A stretch of 64,000 bases of DNA from Hymenobacter piscis (lineage in GTDB: Bacteria > Bacteroidota > Bacteroidia > Cytophagales > Hymenobacteraceae). The stretch lies in the NCBI RefSeq assembly GCF_018760735.1, contig NZ_JAHHZN010000004.1, positions 124,001-188,000 on the forward strand, read 5' to 3'. The notes under the pieces were generated by a model, which saw only the letters and a list, made by a program, of their open reading frames with translations, was not told the origin of the DNA and did no database searches. Shown here one piece after another: positions 57,653-64,000 of this stretch. Within the stretch, counting starts at the first letter, position 1. Every line of letters starts with the position of its first letter. The position numbers and the translations under genes were made by a program.

Positions 57653-57740
57653 CAGTAGCGTGAACTTTGTAGTTCGTGTCCCCGCGGCGTCAGATTCGTT
57701 CAACGGCCCGGGGGCGCGAACTGCAAAGTTCGCGCTACTG
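57653..57740. repeat. Hairpin with 26-bp arms and three G-T pairs between xdhC and mocA
   Basis: CAGTAGCGTGAACTTTGTAG with TTCGTG (57653-57678) faces the complement of CAGTAGCGCGAACTTTGCAG with TTCGCG (57715-57740). The three differences all place T opposite G, so the plus-strand RNA can still pair over the full 26 bp. It starts 6 bp after the stop of xdhC. Confidence 0.88.
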
Positions 57741-57800
57741 CTTTTTCAGCCCTCCGACTTTATTGCCGGATAGCCATTCATCCGGCTACCTGCCACCCCC

Positions 57801-58394
57801 ATGTCCAACGCCATTCTCCTGCTGGCTGCCGGCTCCTCGTCCCGACTCGGCCAGCCCAAACAGCTGCTCCAGTTTCAGGGCCAAACGTTGCTGCGCCGCG
57901 CCGCCGAAACGGCCGTAGCCGCCGCGTCTGGCGCGCCGGTGGTGGTTGTCACTGGCGCCCTGCATCAGGAGTTGCTGCCGGAGCTGGCGGGCCTGCCGGT
58001 GCAGGTGGTGCGCAACCCCGACTGGGCCGCCGGCATGGGCGCTTCCATCCAGACCGGCCTCACCTTCCTCGAAACCCTGCTGCCAACCCCGGCCGGCGTA
58101 ACCGTCATGCTCTGCGACCAGCCTTTCGTGACGCCCACCTTGCTGGCGGAGCTGCACGCGGCGCACACCTGCACCGGCCGGCCCATCGTGGCCTCGGCTT
58201 ACGCCGAAACCCAGGGCGTGCCGGTGTATTTCGCGACCGAAGCGTTTCCGCTGCTGCGGGCGTTGCCGGCCGGGGCGGGAGCGGGGCAGCTGTTGCGCCA
58301 GCACGCGGCCTTGGTGGCGGCAGTGCCCTTCGCGCTAGGTGCCGTGGACGTGGACACGCCGGAGCAGTACGCAGCGCTGCTGGCTGGGGAGTAG
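57801..58394 (+). CDS. mocA: MocA-like molybdenum cofactor nucleotidyltransferase
   Basis: 197 residues from ATG 57801. AILLLAAGSSSRLGQPKQLL is the nucleotide-binding signature of MobA/MocA, with QTLLRRAAETAVAAASGAPV, NPDWAAGMGASIQTGL and VTVMLCDQPFVTPTLLAEL following. MocA adds CMP to molybdopterin to form the dinucleotide used by XdhC-dependent enzymes including PaoABC. Its place after the operon agrees with this role. A GMP-type activity cannot be excluded from sequence alone. Confidence 0.9.
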   Translation: MSNAILLLAAGSSSRLGQPKQLLQFQGQTLLRRAAETAVAAASGAPVVVVTGALHQELLPELAGLPVQVVRNPDWAAGMGASIQTGLTFLETLLPTPAGVTVMLCDQPFVTPTLLAELHAAHTCTGRPIVASAYAETQGVPVYFATEAFPLLRALPAGAGAGQLLRQHAALVAAVPFALGAVDVDTPEQYAALLAGE

Positions 58395-58475
58395 AAGGGA
58401 ATCGGTTGGGATTACAGGTTGCTGCTTCGCTGATGAGAGGCCTTTTGAGCTGTTTTTTCAGTGAGCTGAGAAGTG

Positions 58476-58579
58476 TGTAGAGACGCAATATTTTGCGTCT
58501 CGTCGTTGAACAACTGGCACCGAGCAGTTCACCAAAACAACTTCAGCAACGACGAGACGCAAAATATTGTGTCTCTACA
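58476..58579. repeat. REP family 3 hairpin with 33-bp arms
   Basis: TGTAGAGACGCAATATTTTG to CGTTG (58476-58508) pairs with 58547-58579 with one mismatch. Each arm contains the small palindrome GAGACGCAA-TATT-TTGCGTCTC, so the element can fold as one long or two short hairpins. Relatives lie at 51237-51264 and about 49141-49167. Confidence 0.85.
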
Positions 58580-58667
58580 TCGTTTTATACCGTTCGGGCA
58601 GCTATTCGTATTGGTTCGAACAGCTTCCAGGGACCCAGGCCCAGCAACGGTGGCGCCAAAATCCCGT

Positions 58668-58675
58668 TATCTTGC
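58668..58675 (+). promoter_or_regulatory. Candidate -7 element TATCTTGC of the MFS gene
   Basis: Identical to the octamer before hutU and the lipoprotein gene at 7016; it lies 27 bp before the MFS ATG. Confidence 0.4.
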
Positions 58676-58702
58676 CCGAATCTACCTAAACTCTCCCCTT
58701 GT

Positions 58703-60109
58703 ATGAGCGACGCTACCGCCGCCCAAGCTACTCCCGGTACGGACCTGTACCATATTCCCAAGGACGATAAGCGCATCACCCGGGGCTGGACGTTCTACGA
58801 CTGGGCCAACTCGGTGTACCCGCTGGTCATCACCTCCAGCATTTTCCCCATCTACTGGGGTGCCATGGTGAAGCAAATCACCAAAACCGACAGCGGCAAA
58901 AGCCCGGTGGATTTCCTGGGGTTCCAGGTGCCCGGCTCCTCGCTGTTGACCTACGCCATTTCGGCGGCCTTCCTGTTCATTGCCCTCATCAGCCCGTTTC
59001 TCACGTCGCTGGCTGATTTCTCGGGGCGCAAGAAGCTGTTTATGCAGATTTTCTGCTACCTCGGGGCCTTTTCCTGCGCCGCGCTGTTCTTCTTCACGCC
59101 CGATACGCTCACGCTCAGCACCTTCGTGTTCGTGCTGGCTACCATTGGGTTTTCGGGGTCCATCGTGTTCTACAATTCCTACCTGCCCCTGATTTCCAGC
59201 GAGGAAAAGTACGATTCGCTGTCGGCCCGCGGGTTTTCCATGGGCTACATCGGCTCGGTGCTGCTGCTGTTGGTTTGCTTGGGGCTGATTATGGGCCACG
59301 AAGCGGTAGGGCTAGAAGAAGGGTTTGCTACCCGGCTGGCTTTCCTGCTCACGGGGCTGTGGTGGGCCGGTTTCGCCCAGATTGCCTTTTTCGCCCTGCC
59401 CGCCGACCCTGGCCGTCCCGCCGGGGCCGCCGACGAGTCGGGCTGGCTGCTCAACGGCTTCCGGGAGCTGGGCAAGGTATGGGACCAGCTCAAGCAGCTC
59501 CCCAATCTGAAACGCTTCCTGCTGGCCTACTTCACTTACAACATGGGCGTGCAGACGGTGATGTACGTGGCCACCATCTTCGGCGATGAAGAGCTAAAGC
59601 TGGAAAGCACGGCCCTGATTCTGACTATTCTGCTGCTCCAGATTGTGGGTATTCTGGGCGCGTACCTGTTCTCGAAACTGTCGGAGCGCATCGGCAATAC
59701 CCGGGCCCTGAGCTGGGCCGTGTTCATCTGGATGCTGATCTGCATCGGGGGCTACTTCGTGCAGGCGGGCTGGTCGTTCTACGCGCTGGCCGCCGTTATC
59801 GGCCTCACGATGGGCGCGGTGCAGAGCCTTTCGCGCTCCACCTACTCCAAGATTATTCCCGAAAACACGCCCAACACGGCGGCTTTCTTCAGCTTCTTCG
59901 ACGTGACCGAGAAGCTCAGCATTGTGATTGGTACGGCCGTTTTCGGCGTTATCGCCCAACTCACGGGATCCATGCGCAACAGCATTCTGTCGCTCATCGT
60001 GTTCTTCGTGCTGGGCCTGATTTTCCTGCTTCGCCTACGCGGCAAGAAGCTGCGCGACGATGTGAGCGGCGCTGATCCGAAGCTGGCGGAAGGCCTCAGC
60101 GGCAACTAG
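58703..60109 (+). CDS. MFS transporter of the UMF1/Atg22-like group
   Basis: 468 residues from ATG 58703; an upstream in-frame start would read through the repeat. About twelve hydrophobic helices are visible. TRGWTFYDWANSVYPLVITS is the characteristic N-terminus of the UMF1 (vacuole effluxer Atg22-like) group, with PFLTSLADFSGRKKLFMQIF as the MFS A-motif and SLSRSTYSKIIPENTPNTAA, FFSFFDVTEKLSIVIGTAVF near the C-terminus. Substrates in bacteria are unknown, possibly amino acids. A strong terminator follows. Confidence 0.92.
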   Translation: MSDATAAQATPGTDLYHIPKDDKRITRGWTFYDWANSVYPLVITSSIFPIYWGAMVKQITKTDSGKSPVDFLGFQVPGSSLLTYAISAAFLFIALISPFLTSLADFSGRKKLFMQIFCYLGAFSCAALFFFTPDTLTLSTFVFVLATIGFSGSIVFYNSYLPLISSEEKYDSLSARGFSMGYIGSVLLLLVCLGLIMGHEAVGLEEGFATRLAFLLTGLWWAGFAQIAFFALPADPGRPAGAADESGWLLNGFRELGKVWDQLKQLPNLKRFLLAYFTYNMGVQTVMYVATIFGDEELKLESTALILTILLLQIVGILGAYLFSKLSERIGNTRALSWAVFIWMLICIGGYFVQAGWSFYALAAVIGLTMGAVQSLSRSTYSKIIPENTPNTAAFFSFFDVTEKLSIVIGTAVFGVIAQLTGSMRNSILSLIVFFVLGLIFLLRLRGKKLRDDVSGADPKLAEGLSGN

Positions 60110-60161
60110 CAGCCGGACGAAACGTAGCCGTTGGCTGATACCCGCAAATTTCAGTACTTGC

Positions 60162-60199
60162 CAACGAGCACCGGCCGCCCCGGTGCTCGTTGCTGTTTT
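60162..60199 (+). terminator. Intrinsic terminator of the MFS gene
   Basis: CAACGAGCACCGG, loop of five bases, CCGGTGCTCGTTG, then CTGTTTTC: a perfect 13-bp stem about 50 bp after the stop. Confidence 0.85.
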
Positions 60200-60223
60200 C
60201 ACGCCCTCAAACCGCAGTTGCTC

Positions 60224-60739
60224 ATGCACACTTCCTCCCTTCAACAGAACATCCTCGCCGAGCTCGACCACGAGCTGGCCACCACCCGCAAGCTGCTGGA
60301 GCGCGTGCCCTACGAGCAGGCCGACTTCACGCCTCACCCCAAAAGCATGAAGCTGTGGCAGCTGGCCTCCCACATCGTGAACCTGCTGGCCTTCAACCAG
60401 CTCTTCGTGCAGCACGCCTCCCGCGACTTCCTCGACCCTAACGGCCCCAAGCCCGGTCCCACGCCTACCAGCTCCGAGGAGCTGCTGCAACGCTTCGACC
60501 AGTACAGCGCCAGCCTGCGCCAGGCCCTCCAAGACTCCGACGATGAGCAGCTGACCAGCAGCTTCCGCCTGCACGCAGGTGAGCAAACTTTCATGGAGCG
60601 GCCCAAAGGCGCGGCCATCCGCATCATGGGCCTCAACCACAGCATCCACCACCGCGGCCAGCTCAGCGTCTACCTGCGCCTGCTCGACATCCCGCTGCCC
60701 GCCATGTACGGCCCCTCCGCCGACGAGCAGGGCTGGTAA
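60224..60739 (+). CDS. DinB-family protein
   Basis: 171 residues from ATG 60224; a longer frame upstream would include the terminator. The four-helix DinB fold has metal-binding histidines His50 (LWQLASHIVNLLAF) and His139 with His142/143 (GLNHSIHHRGQLSVYLRLLD). YEQADFTPHPKSMKLWQLA and PLPAMYGPSADE at the C-terminus are typical. Family members are often thiol-dependent (bacillithiol) transferases. It is convergent with the amidohydrolase gene across an inverted repeat. Confidence 0.9.
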   Translation: MHTSSLQQNILAELDHELATTRKLLERVPYEQADFTPHPKSMKLWQLASHIVNLLAFNQLFVQHASRDFLDPNGPKPGPTPTSSEELLQRFDQYSASLRQALQDSDDEQLTSSFRLHAGEQTFMERPKGAAIRIMGLNHSIHHRGQLSVYLRLLDIPLPAMYGPSADEQGW

Positions 60740-60760
60740 TTTTATAGAGCTGAGAGTATA

Positions 60761-60831
60761 GAAGTGAGAGCAAAGACTTTCGTTGTGGAGCCCAAATAGG
60801 CCAACAGAACGAAAGTCTTTGCTCTCACTTC
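60761..60831. repeat. Heptamer-type inverted repeat overlapping the edge of the amidohydrolase stop
   Basis: GAAGTGAGAGCAAAGACTTT plus CGTT (60761-60784) is exactly complementary to 60808-60831. The right side continues as 7-bp units TCTCACT, TCTCACT, ACTTCAC, which supply the last two codons and stop (GTGAAGTAG on the minus strand) of the gene ending at 60835. Confidence 0.85.
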
Positions 60832-60834
60832 TCA

Positions 60835-62502
60835 CTACTTCACCGAAAACACCCGTTCGCCGGCAATCCAGGTTTGCTGGACCTGGGCGGTGCGGAGCTG
60901 CTCTTTGGGGGCTTCCAGCAAATCGGTTTTCAGGATCACGAAGTCGGCGGCCATGCCGGGGTGGATGCTGCCTTTCTGCTTGTCCTCGAAGGCGGCGTGG
61001 GCGGCCCAGGTGGTCATGCCGCGCAACGCGTCGGGGCGGCTAAGGGCGTTTTCCATCTGGAAGCCGCCGGCCGGGTAGTTCCTGGCATCCTGCCGGGCCA
61101 CGGCCGAGTGGAAGCCGTAGAGCGGGTTGATGTCTTCCACCGGGAAGTCGGAGCCCAGGGCCACCTGGCCATATTGCTTGCGCAGGTCATTGAAGGCGTA
61201 GGCGGTTTTGAGGCGGTCGGCACCCAGCCGCTCGCCGGCCCAGTACATGTCGGAGGTGGCGTGGGTGGGCTGCACCGAGGGCACGATGCCGTACTGCCCG
61301 AACTTGGCTATGTCGGCCCCACTCACCACCTGGGCGTGCTCGATGCGCCAGCGCCGGTCCTGCTGGCCCTTCAGCGCCTCGCCGTAAATGTCCAGCAGCA
61401 GGCGGTTGCTGGAATCCCCAATGGCGTGGGTGTTCATCTGGAATTTGCTGGCCGCCAGCTCTCTTGCCAGGTTACGGAAATCCGCCACCGACGACAGCAG
61501 GAAGCCCGTTTCCTTGGGCCGGTCGGCGTACGGATGGATCAGGCAGGCCCCGCGGGAGCCCAGGGCGCCGTCGGCGTACACCTTGAATGAGCACACCGTG
61601 AGGCGGTCCTTGAATACCGGACCGTTTTTGAGGTAGAACTCTTTGTTTTCCTTGGTGGGGGCCAGCATGGCGTAGAGGCGCACTTTCAGCTTGCCCTGCT
61701 GCTGTAAGGCATCGAGCCGGTCCACGTTGGCTTTTTCCAGGCCGGCGTCGGCCATGCTGGTGAGGCCCACGGCCACGCAGCGTTTCTGGGCTTCCAGCAG
61801 CGCCGTTTCGGCCTCGGCGGCAGTCGGTTCCGGGATTTTGGTGGCCACCAGCTTCACGGCGTTATCCACCAGCAGTCCGGTGAGCTGACCGGCAGCGTTT
61901 TTGGTGATGGTGCCGCCGCTGATGGGCGTGCGGGCCGTGACGCCCGCCAGATCCAGCGCCTTCTGGTTCACGAGGGCCGCGTGCCCATCCACCCGAATGA
62001 TGAAGACGGGCGTGTTCGGAAACAGCGCGTCGAGGGTGTCTTTGGTGGGAAATTCCTTGCGGGCCCAGTCGTTCTGGTCCCAGCCGCGGCCCGTGAGCCA
62101 GGCGGCCTGCGGGTACTGCTGGCGCTGCTGCTGGAGCTTCTGTACCACTTCCTGCCACGAGCCGGTGCCCACTAAGTCGGCATCACGCAACCCCAGGGCG
62201 TAGCGGTAAAAGTGGCAGTGCGCGTCGTAGAAGCCGGGGTAGATGAACTGGCCCTGGGCGTCCACTTCCTGCTTGCCCTGGTACTTGGCCCGGATTTCCT
62301 CGGCCGTGCCCACGCCCACAAACTTGCCATCCTGCACCGCAAACGCCTGCACTTTGCTGAACGCCGAATCGACGGTGTACACCGTGGCGTTGTACACGAT
62401 AAGGTCGGCGGGCTGGCGGTTGCCGGCGGGGTTCGACTGGCAGGCGCTGAAGCCGGCCGCCAGCAGGGGCAGGGCCAGCCAGAAGCGGAAATGTGGGAGC
62501 AT
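60835..62502 (-). CDS. YtcJ-type metal-dependent amidohydrolase, lipoprotein
   Basis: 555 residues from ATG 62502. FWLALPLLAAGFSACQSNPA gives a lipobox (FSAC, Cys21). The amidohydrolase TIM barrel shows the metal motif YPGFYDAHCHFYRYALGLRD, GRGWDQNDWARKEFPTKDTL, HAIGDSSNRLLLDIYGEALK, WRIEHAQVVSGADIAKFGQY and LGSDFPVEDINPLYGFHSAV. The YtcJ group hydrolyses small amides or formamides, with substrates mostly unknown. Its final Val-Lys-stop is encoded in repeat units. It is on the same strand as the AMP nucleosidase gene but separated by a REP hairpin. Confidence 0.93.
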   Translation of the reverse strand: MLPHFRFWLALPLLAAGFSACQSNPAGNRQPADLIVYNATVYTVDSAFSKVQAFAVQDGKFVGVGTAEEIRAKYQGKQEVDAQGQFIYPGFYDAHCHFYRYALGLRDADLVGTGSWQEVVQKLQQQRQQYPQAAWLTGRGWDQNDWARKEFPTKDTLDALFPNTPVFIIRVDGHAALVNQKALDLAGVTARTPISGGTITKNAAGQLTGLLVDNAVKLVATKIPEPTAAEAETALLEAQKRCVAVGLTSMADAGLEKANVDRLDALQQQGKLKVRLYAMLAPTKENKEFYLKNGPVFKDRLTVCSFKVYADGALGSRGACLIHPYADRPKETGFLLSSVADFRNLARELAASKFQMNTHAIGDSSNRLLLDIYGEALKGQQDRRWRIEHAQVVSGADIAKFGQYGIVPSVQPTHATSDMYWAGERLGADRLKTAYAFNDLRKQYGQVALGSDFPVEDINPLYGFHSAVARQDARNYPAGGFQMENALSRPDALRGMTTWAAHAAFEDKQKGSIHPGMAADFVILKTDLLEAPKEQLRTAQVQQTWIAGERVFSVK

Positions 62503-62570
62503 AGAAGAGGGAGTAGGTTTGGAAACGGGAAGGTCGGGGAAAAGCCGGAAAGGTTGTTGGGCCGAAATAA

Positions 62571-62667
62571 GAAAACCGTGTCATCCTGAGCGAAGCGAAG
62601 GCCCTTGTACCACCAAAACGGTGAGTGGTGCAAGGGCCTTCGCTTCGCTCAGGATGACACGGTTTTC
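62571..62667. repeat. REP family 2 hairpin with 37-bp perfect arms
   Basis: GAAAACCGTGTCATCCTGAG to GCCCTTG (62571-62607) is repeated exactly inverted at 62631-62667. The TCATCCTGAGCGAAGCGAAG core equals those at 46634 and 47600. It lies between two minus-strand genes. Confidence 0.93.
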
Positions 62668-62689
62668 GTTCTGTAGCGGTCAGTCGGCT

Positions 62690-63463
62690 CTAGTCGAAGC
62701 GCATGTGCTTGACCGACTCGCCGGAGTTCTTGAGCTCCAGCAGCGACTCAATGCCGATCTGCAGGTGGGTTTTCACGTAGCCGGCGGTTACTTTCTTGTC
62801 GCTCTCCGACGTTTTCACGCCCTCGGGCGTCATCGGGTTGTCGCTCACCAGCAGCAGGGCGCCGTGGGGAATACCATTGACGAAGCCCACGGTGAAGATG
62901 GTGGCCGTTTCCATGTCCACGGCCATGGCCCGGATCTGGCGCAGGTACTCCTTGAACTCCTCGTCGTGCTCCCACACGCGGCGGTTGGTGGTGTACACCG
63001 TGCCGGTCCAGTAGTCCATTTCGTACTTCTTGATCATGCTGCTCACCGCGCGCTGGAGGCGGAAGGAGGGCAGGGCCGGAATTTCGGCCGGCAGGTAGTC
63101 GTCGGACGTACCCTCGCCCCGGATGGCGGCGATGGGCAGGATCAGGTCGCCGAGCTTGGTGTTGGTTTTCAGACCGCCGCACTTGCCCAGGAACAGGGCC
63201 GCCTTGGGCTCAATGGCCGAGAGCAGGTCCATGACGGTGGCCGCCATGGGGGAGCCCATGCCGAAGTTGATGATGGTGATGCCATTGGCCGTGGCCGTTT
63301 GCATGGGTTTGTCGAGGCCGCGGACCTCGGTGCCGAACTGCTCGGCAAACATGGTCACGTAGTTCATGAAGTTGGTCAGCAGAATGTACTGGCCAAATTC
63401 CTCCAGCTCCACGCCGGTGTAGCGGGGCAGCCAGTTCTTTACAATGTCGGCTTTGGTTTTCAT
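62690..63463 (-). CDS. amn: AMP nucleosidase (short form)
   Basis: 257 residues from ATG 63463. It splits AMP to adenine and ribose 5-phosphate. The PNP/UDP-phosphorylase fold shows ITIINFGMGSPMAATVMDLL, ALFLGKCGGLKTNTKLGDLI, LPIAAIRGEGTSDDYLP and AMAVDMETATIFTVGFVNGI with LLLVSDNPMTPEGVKT. This is the form without the N-terminal regulatory domain of E. coli Amn (484 residues), common in Bacteroidota. An octamer repeat element begins a few bases before its start codon. Confidence 0.92.
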   Translation of the reverse strand: MKTKADIVKNWLPRYTGVELEEFGQYILLTNFMNYVTMFAEQFGTEVRGLDKPMQTATANGITIINFGMGSPMAATVMDLLSAIEPKAALFLGKCGGLKTNTKLGDLILPIAAIRGEGTSDDYLPAEIPALPSFRLQRAVSSMIKKYEMDYWTGTVYTTNRRVWEHDEEFKEYLRQIRAMAVDMETATIFTVGFVNGIPHGALLLVSDNPMTPEGVKTSESDKKVTAGYVKTHLQIGIESLLELKNSGESVKHMRFD

Positions 63464-63465
63464 AT

Positions 63466-63609
63466 GTAGGGTCTTGGGGACTTAGGGTCTTGGGAGCTTA
63501 GGGTCTTGGATAACGTTCAGGGGAAATACTTTGGAGCATTGAACAACGGTGCCACACGGGGCGTGCGAACATCATCCAAGTTCCCAAGCCCCTAAGCCCC
63601 CAAGACCCT
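63466..63609. repeat. Octamer-arm inverted element in a divergent spacer
   Basis: Left: 8-bp units AGGGTCTT, GGGGACTT, AGGGTCTT, GGGAGCTT, AGGGTCTT, then GGATAACGTTC. Right: GAACATCATCC, then AAGTTCCC, AAGCCCCT, AAGCCCCC, AAGACCCT. It is the same unit type as at 3177-3303 and 40778-40807. Confidence 0.8.
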
Positions 63610-63685
63610 ATAAAAAAAGCCGTCGAGGCCCTCAGCGGGGGAACGACGGCACGGAATGAAAAGCGGGAGGAAATCCCCGGGGCCG

Positions 63686-63693
63686 TACCTTTG
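63686..63693 (+). promoter_or_regulatory. Candidate -7 element TACCTTTG directly before a start codon
   Basis: An exact TAnnTTTG match whose last base is only 7 bp before the ATG at 63700, so transcription would start at or next to the ATG (leaderless mRNA). Confidence 0.5.
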
Positions 63694-63699
63694 GAGGTG

Positions 63700-64000
63700 A
63701 TGCAAGAGTTGAACCTGCCGCCTTTCGAGGCCAAAGTTACACAAAGCGGCGAAAATTTGCTAATCTGGGACGTGCTGCGCCGCCGCCACGTGGTGCTCAC
63801 GCCCGAGGAATGGGTGCGCCAGCACGTGGTGCACTACCTCATCAACCACCGCGGCTACCCAAAGGGGCTCTTGAGCCTGGAGCGGGGCCACCAGTACAAC
63901 AAGCGCCAGAAACGCACCGACCTACTGGCCCTCGACGCCACCGGCCGGCCCCTGCTGCTGGTGGAGTGCAAGCGCCCCACGGTGCCCATCACGGCCGCCG
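63700..64000 (+). CDS. Type I restriction HSDR_N-domain protein, N-terminal part
   Basis: The frame starts at ATG 63700 (MQELNLPPFEAKVTQSGENL) and is open at the window end after 100 codons. TPEEWVRQHVVHYLINHRGY, PKGLLSLERGHQYNKRQKRT, DLLALDATGRPLLLVECKRP is the HSDR_N pattern with a PD-(D/E)xK nuclease core (Asp in TDLLALD, Glu-x-Lys in VECKRP). In Bacteroidota such short genes often occur alone, without a helicase or methylase, so the product need not be a type I restriction subunit. The rest of the gene is beyond the window. Confidence 0.85.
   Translation, partial: MQELNLPPFEAKVTQSGENLLIWDVLRRRHVVLTPEEWVRQHVVHYLINHRGYPKGLLSLERGHQYNKRQKRTDLLALDATGRPLLLVECKRPTVPITAA

Larger units (their letters stand above)
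58395..58702. other. 308-bp spacer with REP family 3 hairpin and candidate promoter
   Basis: No gene is supported here. The spacer holds the hairpin at 58476-58579, a T-rich stretch (GCTGTTTTTTCAG, near 58450) and TATCTTGC at 58668-58675 before the MFS gene. Confidence 0.5.

Noticed and set aside
63700-64000. Complete restriction-modification system
   Set aside because: Only the N-terminal HSDR_N domain is in the window; no methylase or specificity gene is visible.

Overview
This window looks like chromosome of a high-GC member of the Bacteroidota, most likely Hymenobacter or a close relative in the Cytophagales. The evidence is protein content typical of that group: two secreted proteins with C-terminal type IX secretion sorting domains, an ECF sigma factor with an anti-sigma/beta-barrel partner, Mqo, BLUF photoreceptors and a Wzx/Wzz/O-antigen-ligase set. 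Boxes close to the Bacteroidota -7 consensus TAnnTTTG precede many genes, and many starts lack an obvious Shine-Dalgarno sequence. GC-rich codon usage is uniform except for one AT-rich orphan gene at 29249-29692. The genus name is an inference.

Layout. 1-4662: a membrane-stress locus on the minus strand (flotillin, bacterial PH domain, YqiJ-like protein, small membrane proteins, PspA, YbjN/Tir-type chaperone), facing a divergent XRE regulator behind two 13-bp palindromes. 4700-12450: a small secreted peptide, urocanase (hutU), a lipoprotein, an F420-reductase-like enzyme, a membrane protein, a heavy-metal-binding protein, an NmrA-like reductase, a cold-shock protein and a CtlX-like hydrolase. 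12600-20430: mqo, an acetyltransferase, an MscS channel, two BLUF photoreceptors around a methyltransferase and nicotinamidase, a secreted protein and a 2'-5' RNA ligase-like protein. 20549-30362: a T9SS cargo protein, hutI (15 kb from hutU), an ECF sigma/anti-sigma/lipoprotein operon, PhzF, TPR and KTSC proteins, an AT-rich orphan and ruvC.

30553-44096 is dominated by surface-polysaccharide genes: a flippase-like membrane protein, two membrane GT2 glycosyltransferases, O-antigen ligase, Wzz, Wzx-like flippase, a GT4 enzyme and a NodB deacetylase. These are interrupted by a cytochrome c, a winged-helix protein, an orphan OppC-type permease and a GAF-PP2C phosphatase. 44309-51869: GH3 beta-glucosidase, TatD DNase, asparaginase, tRNA-Ser(GGA), a second T9SS cargo and a META-domain lipoprotein. 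52099-58394: a molybdenum aldehyde oxidoreductase operon (PaoA/B/C-like subunits, an XdhC-type chaperone and a MocA-like transferase). 58703-64000: an MFS transporter, DinB, a YtcJ-type amidohydrolase, AMP nucleosidase and the start of a gene with a type I restriction HSDR_N domain.

The most unusual feature is in the spacers. Many intergenic regions are paired inverted elements: tandem 7- or 8-bp units run inward from one side, a REP-like hairpin lies in the middle, and complementary units run outward. Several begin at the stop codon, or supply the last codons, of one gene and end at the start codon of the next. At least three REP-like cores recur. No transposase is present in the window.
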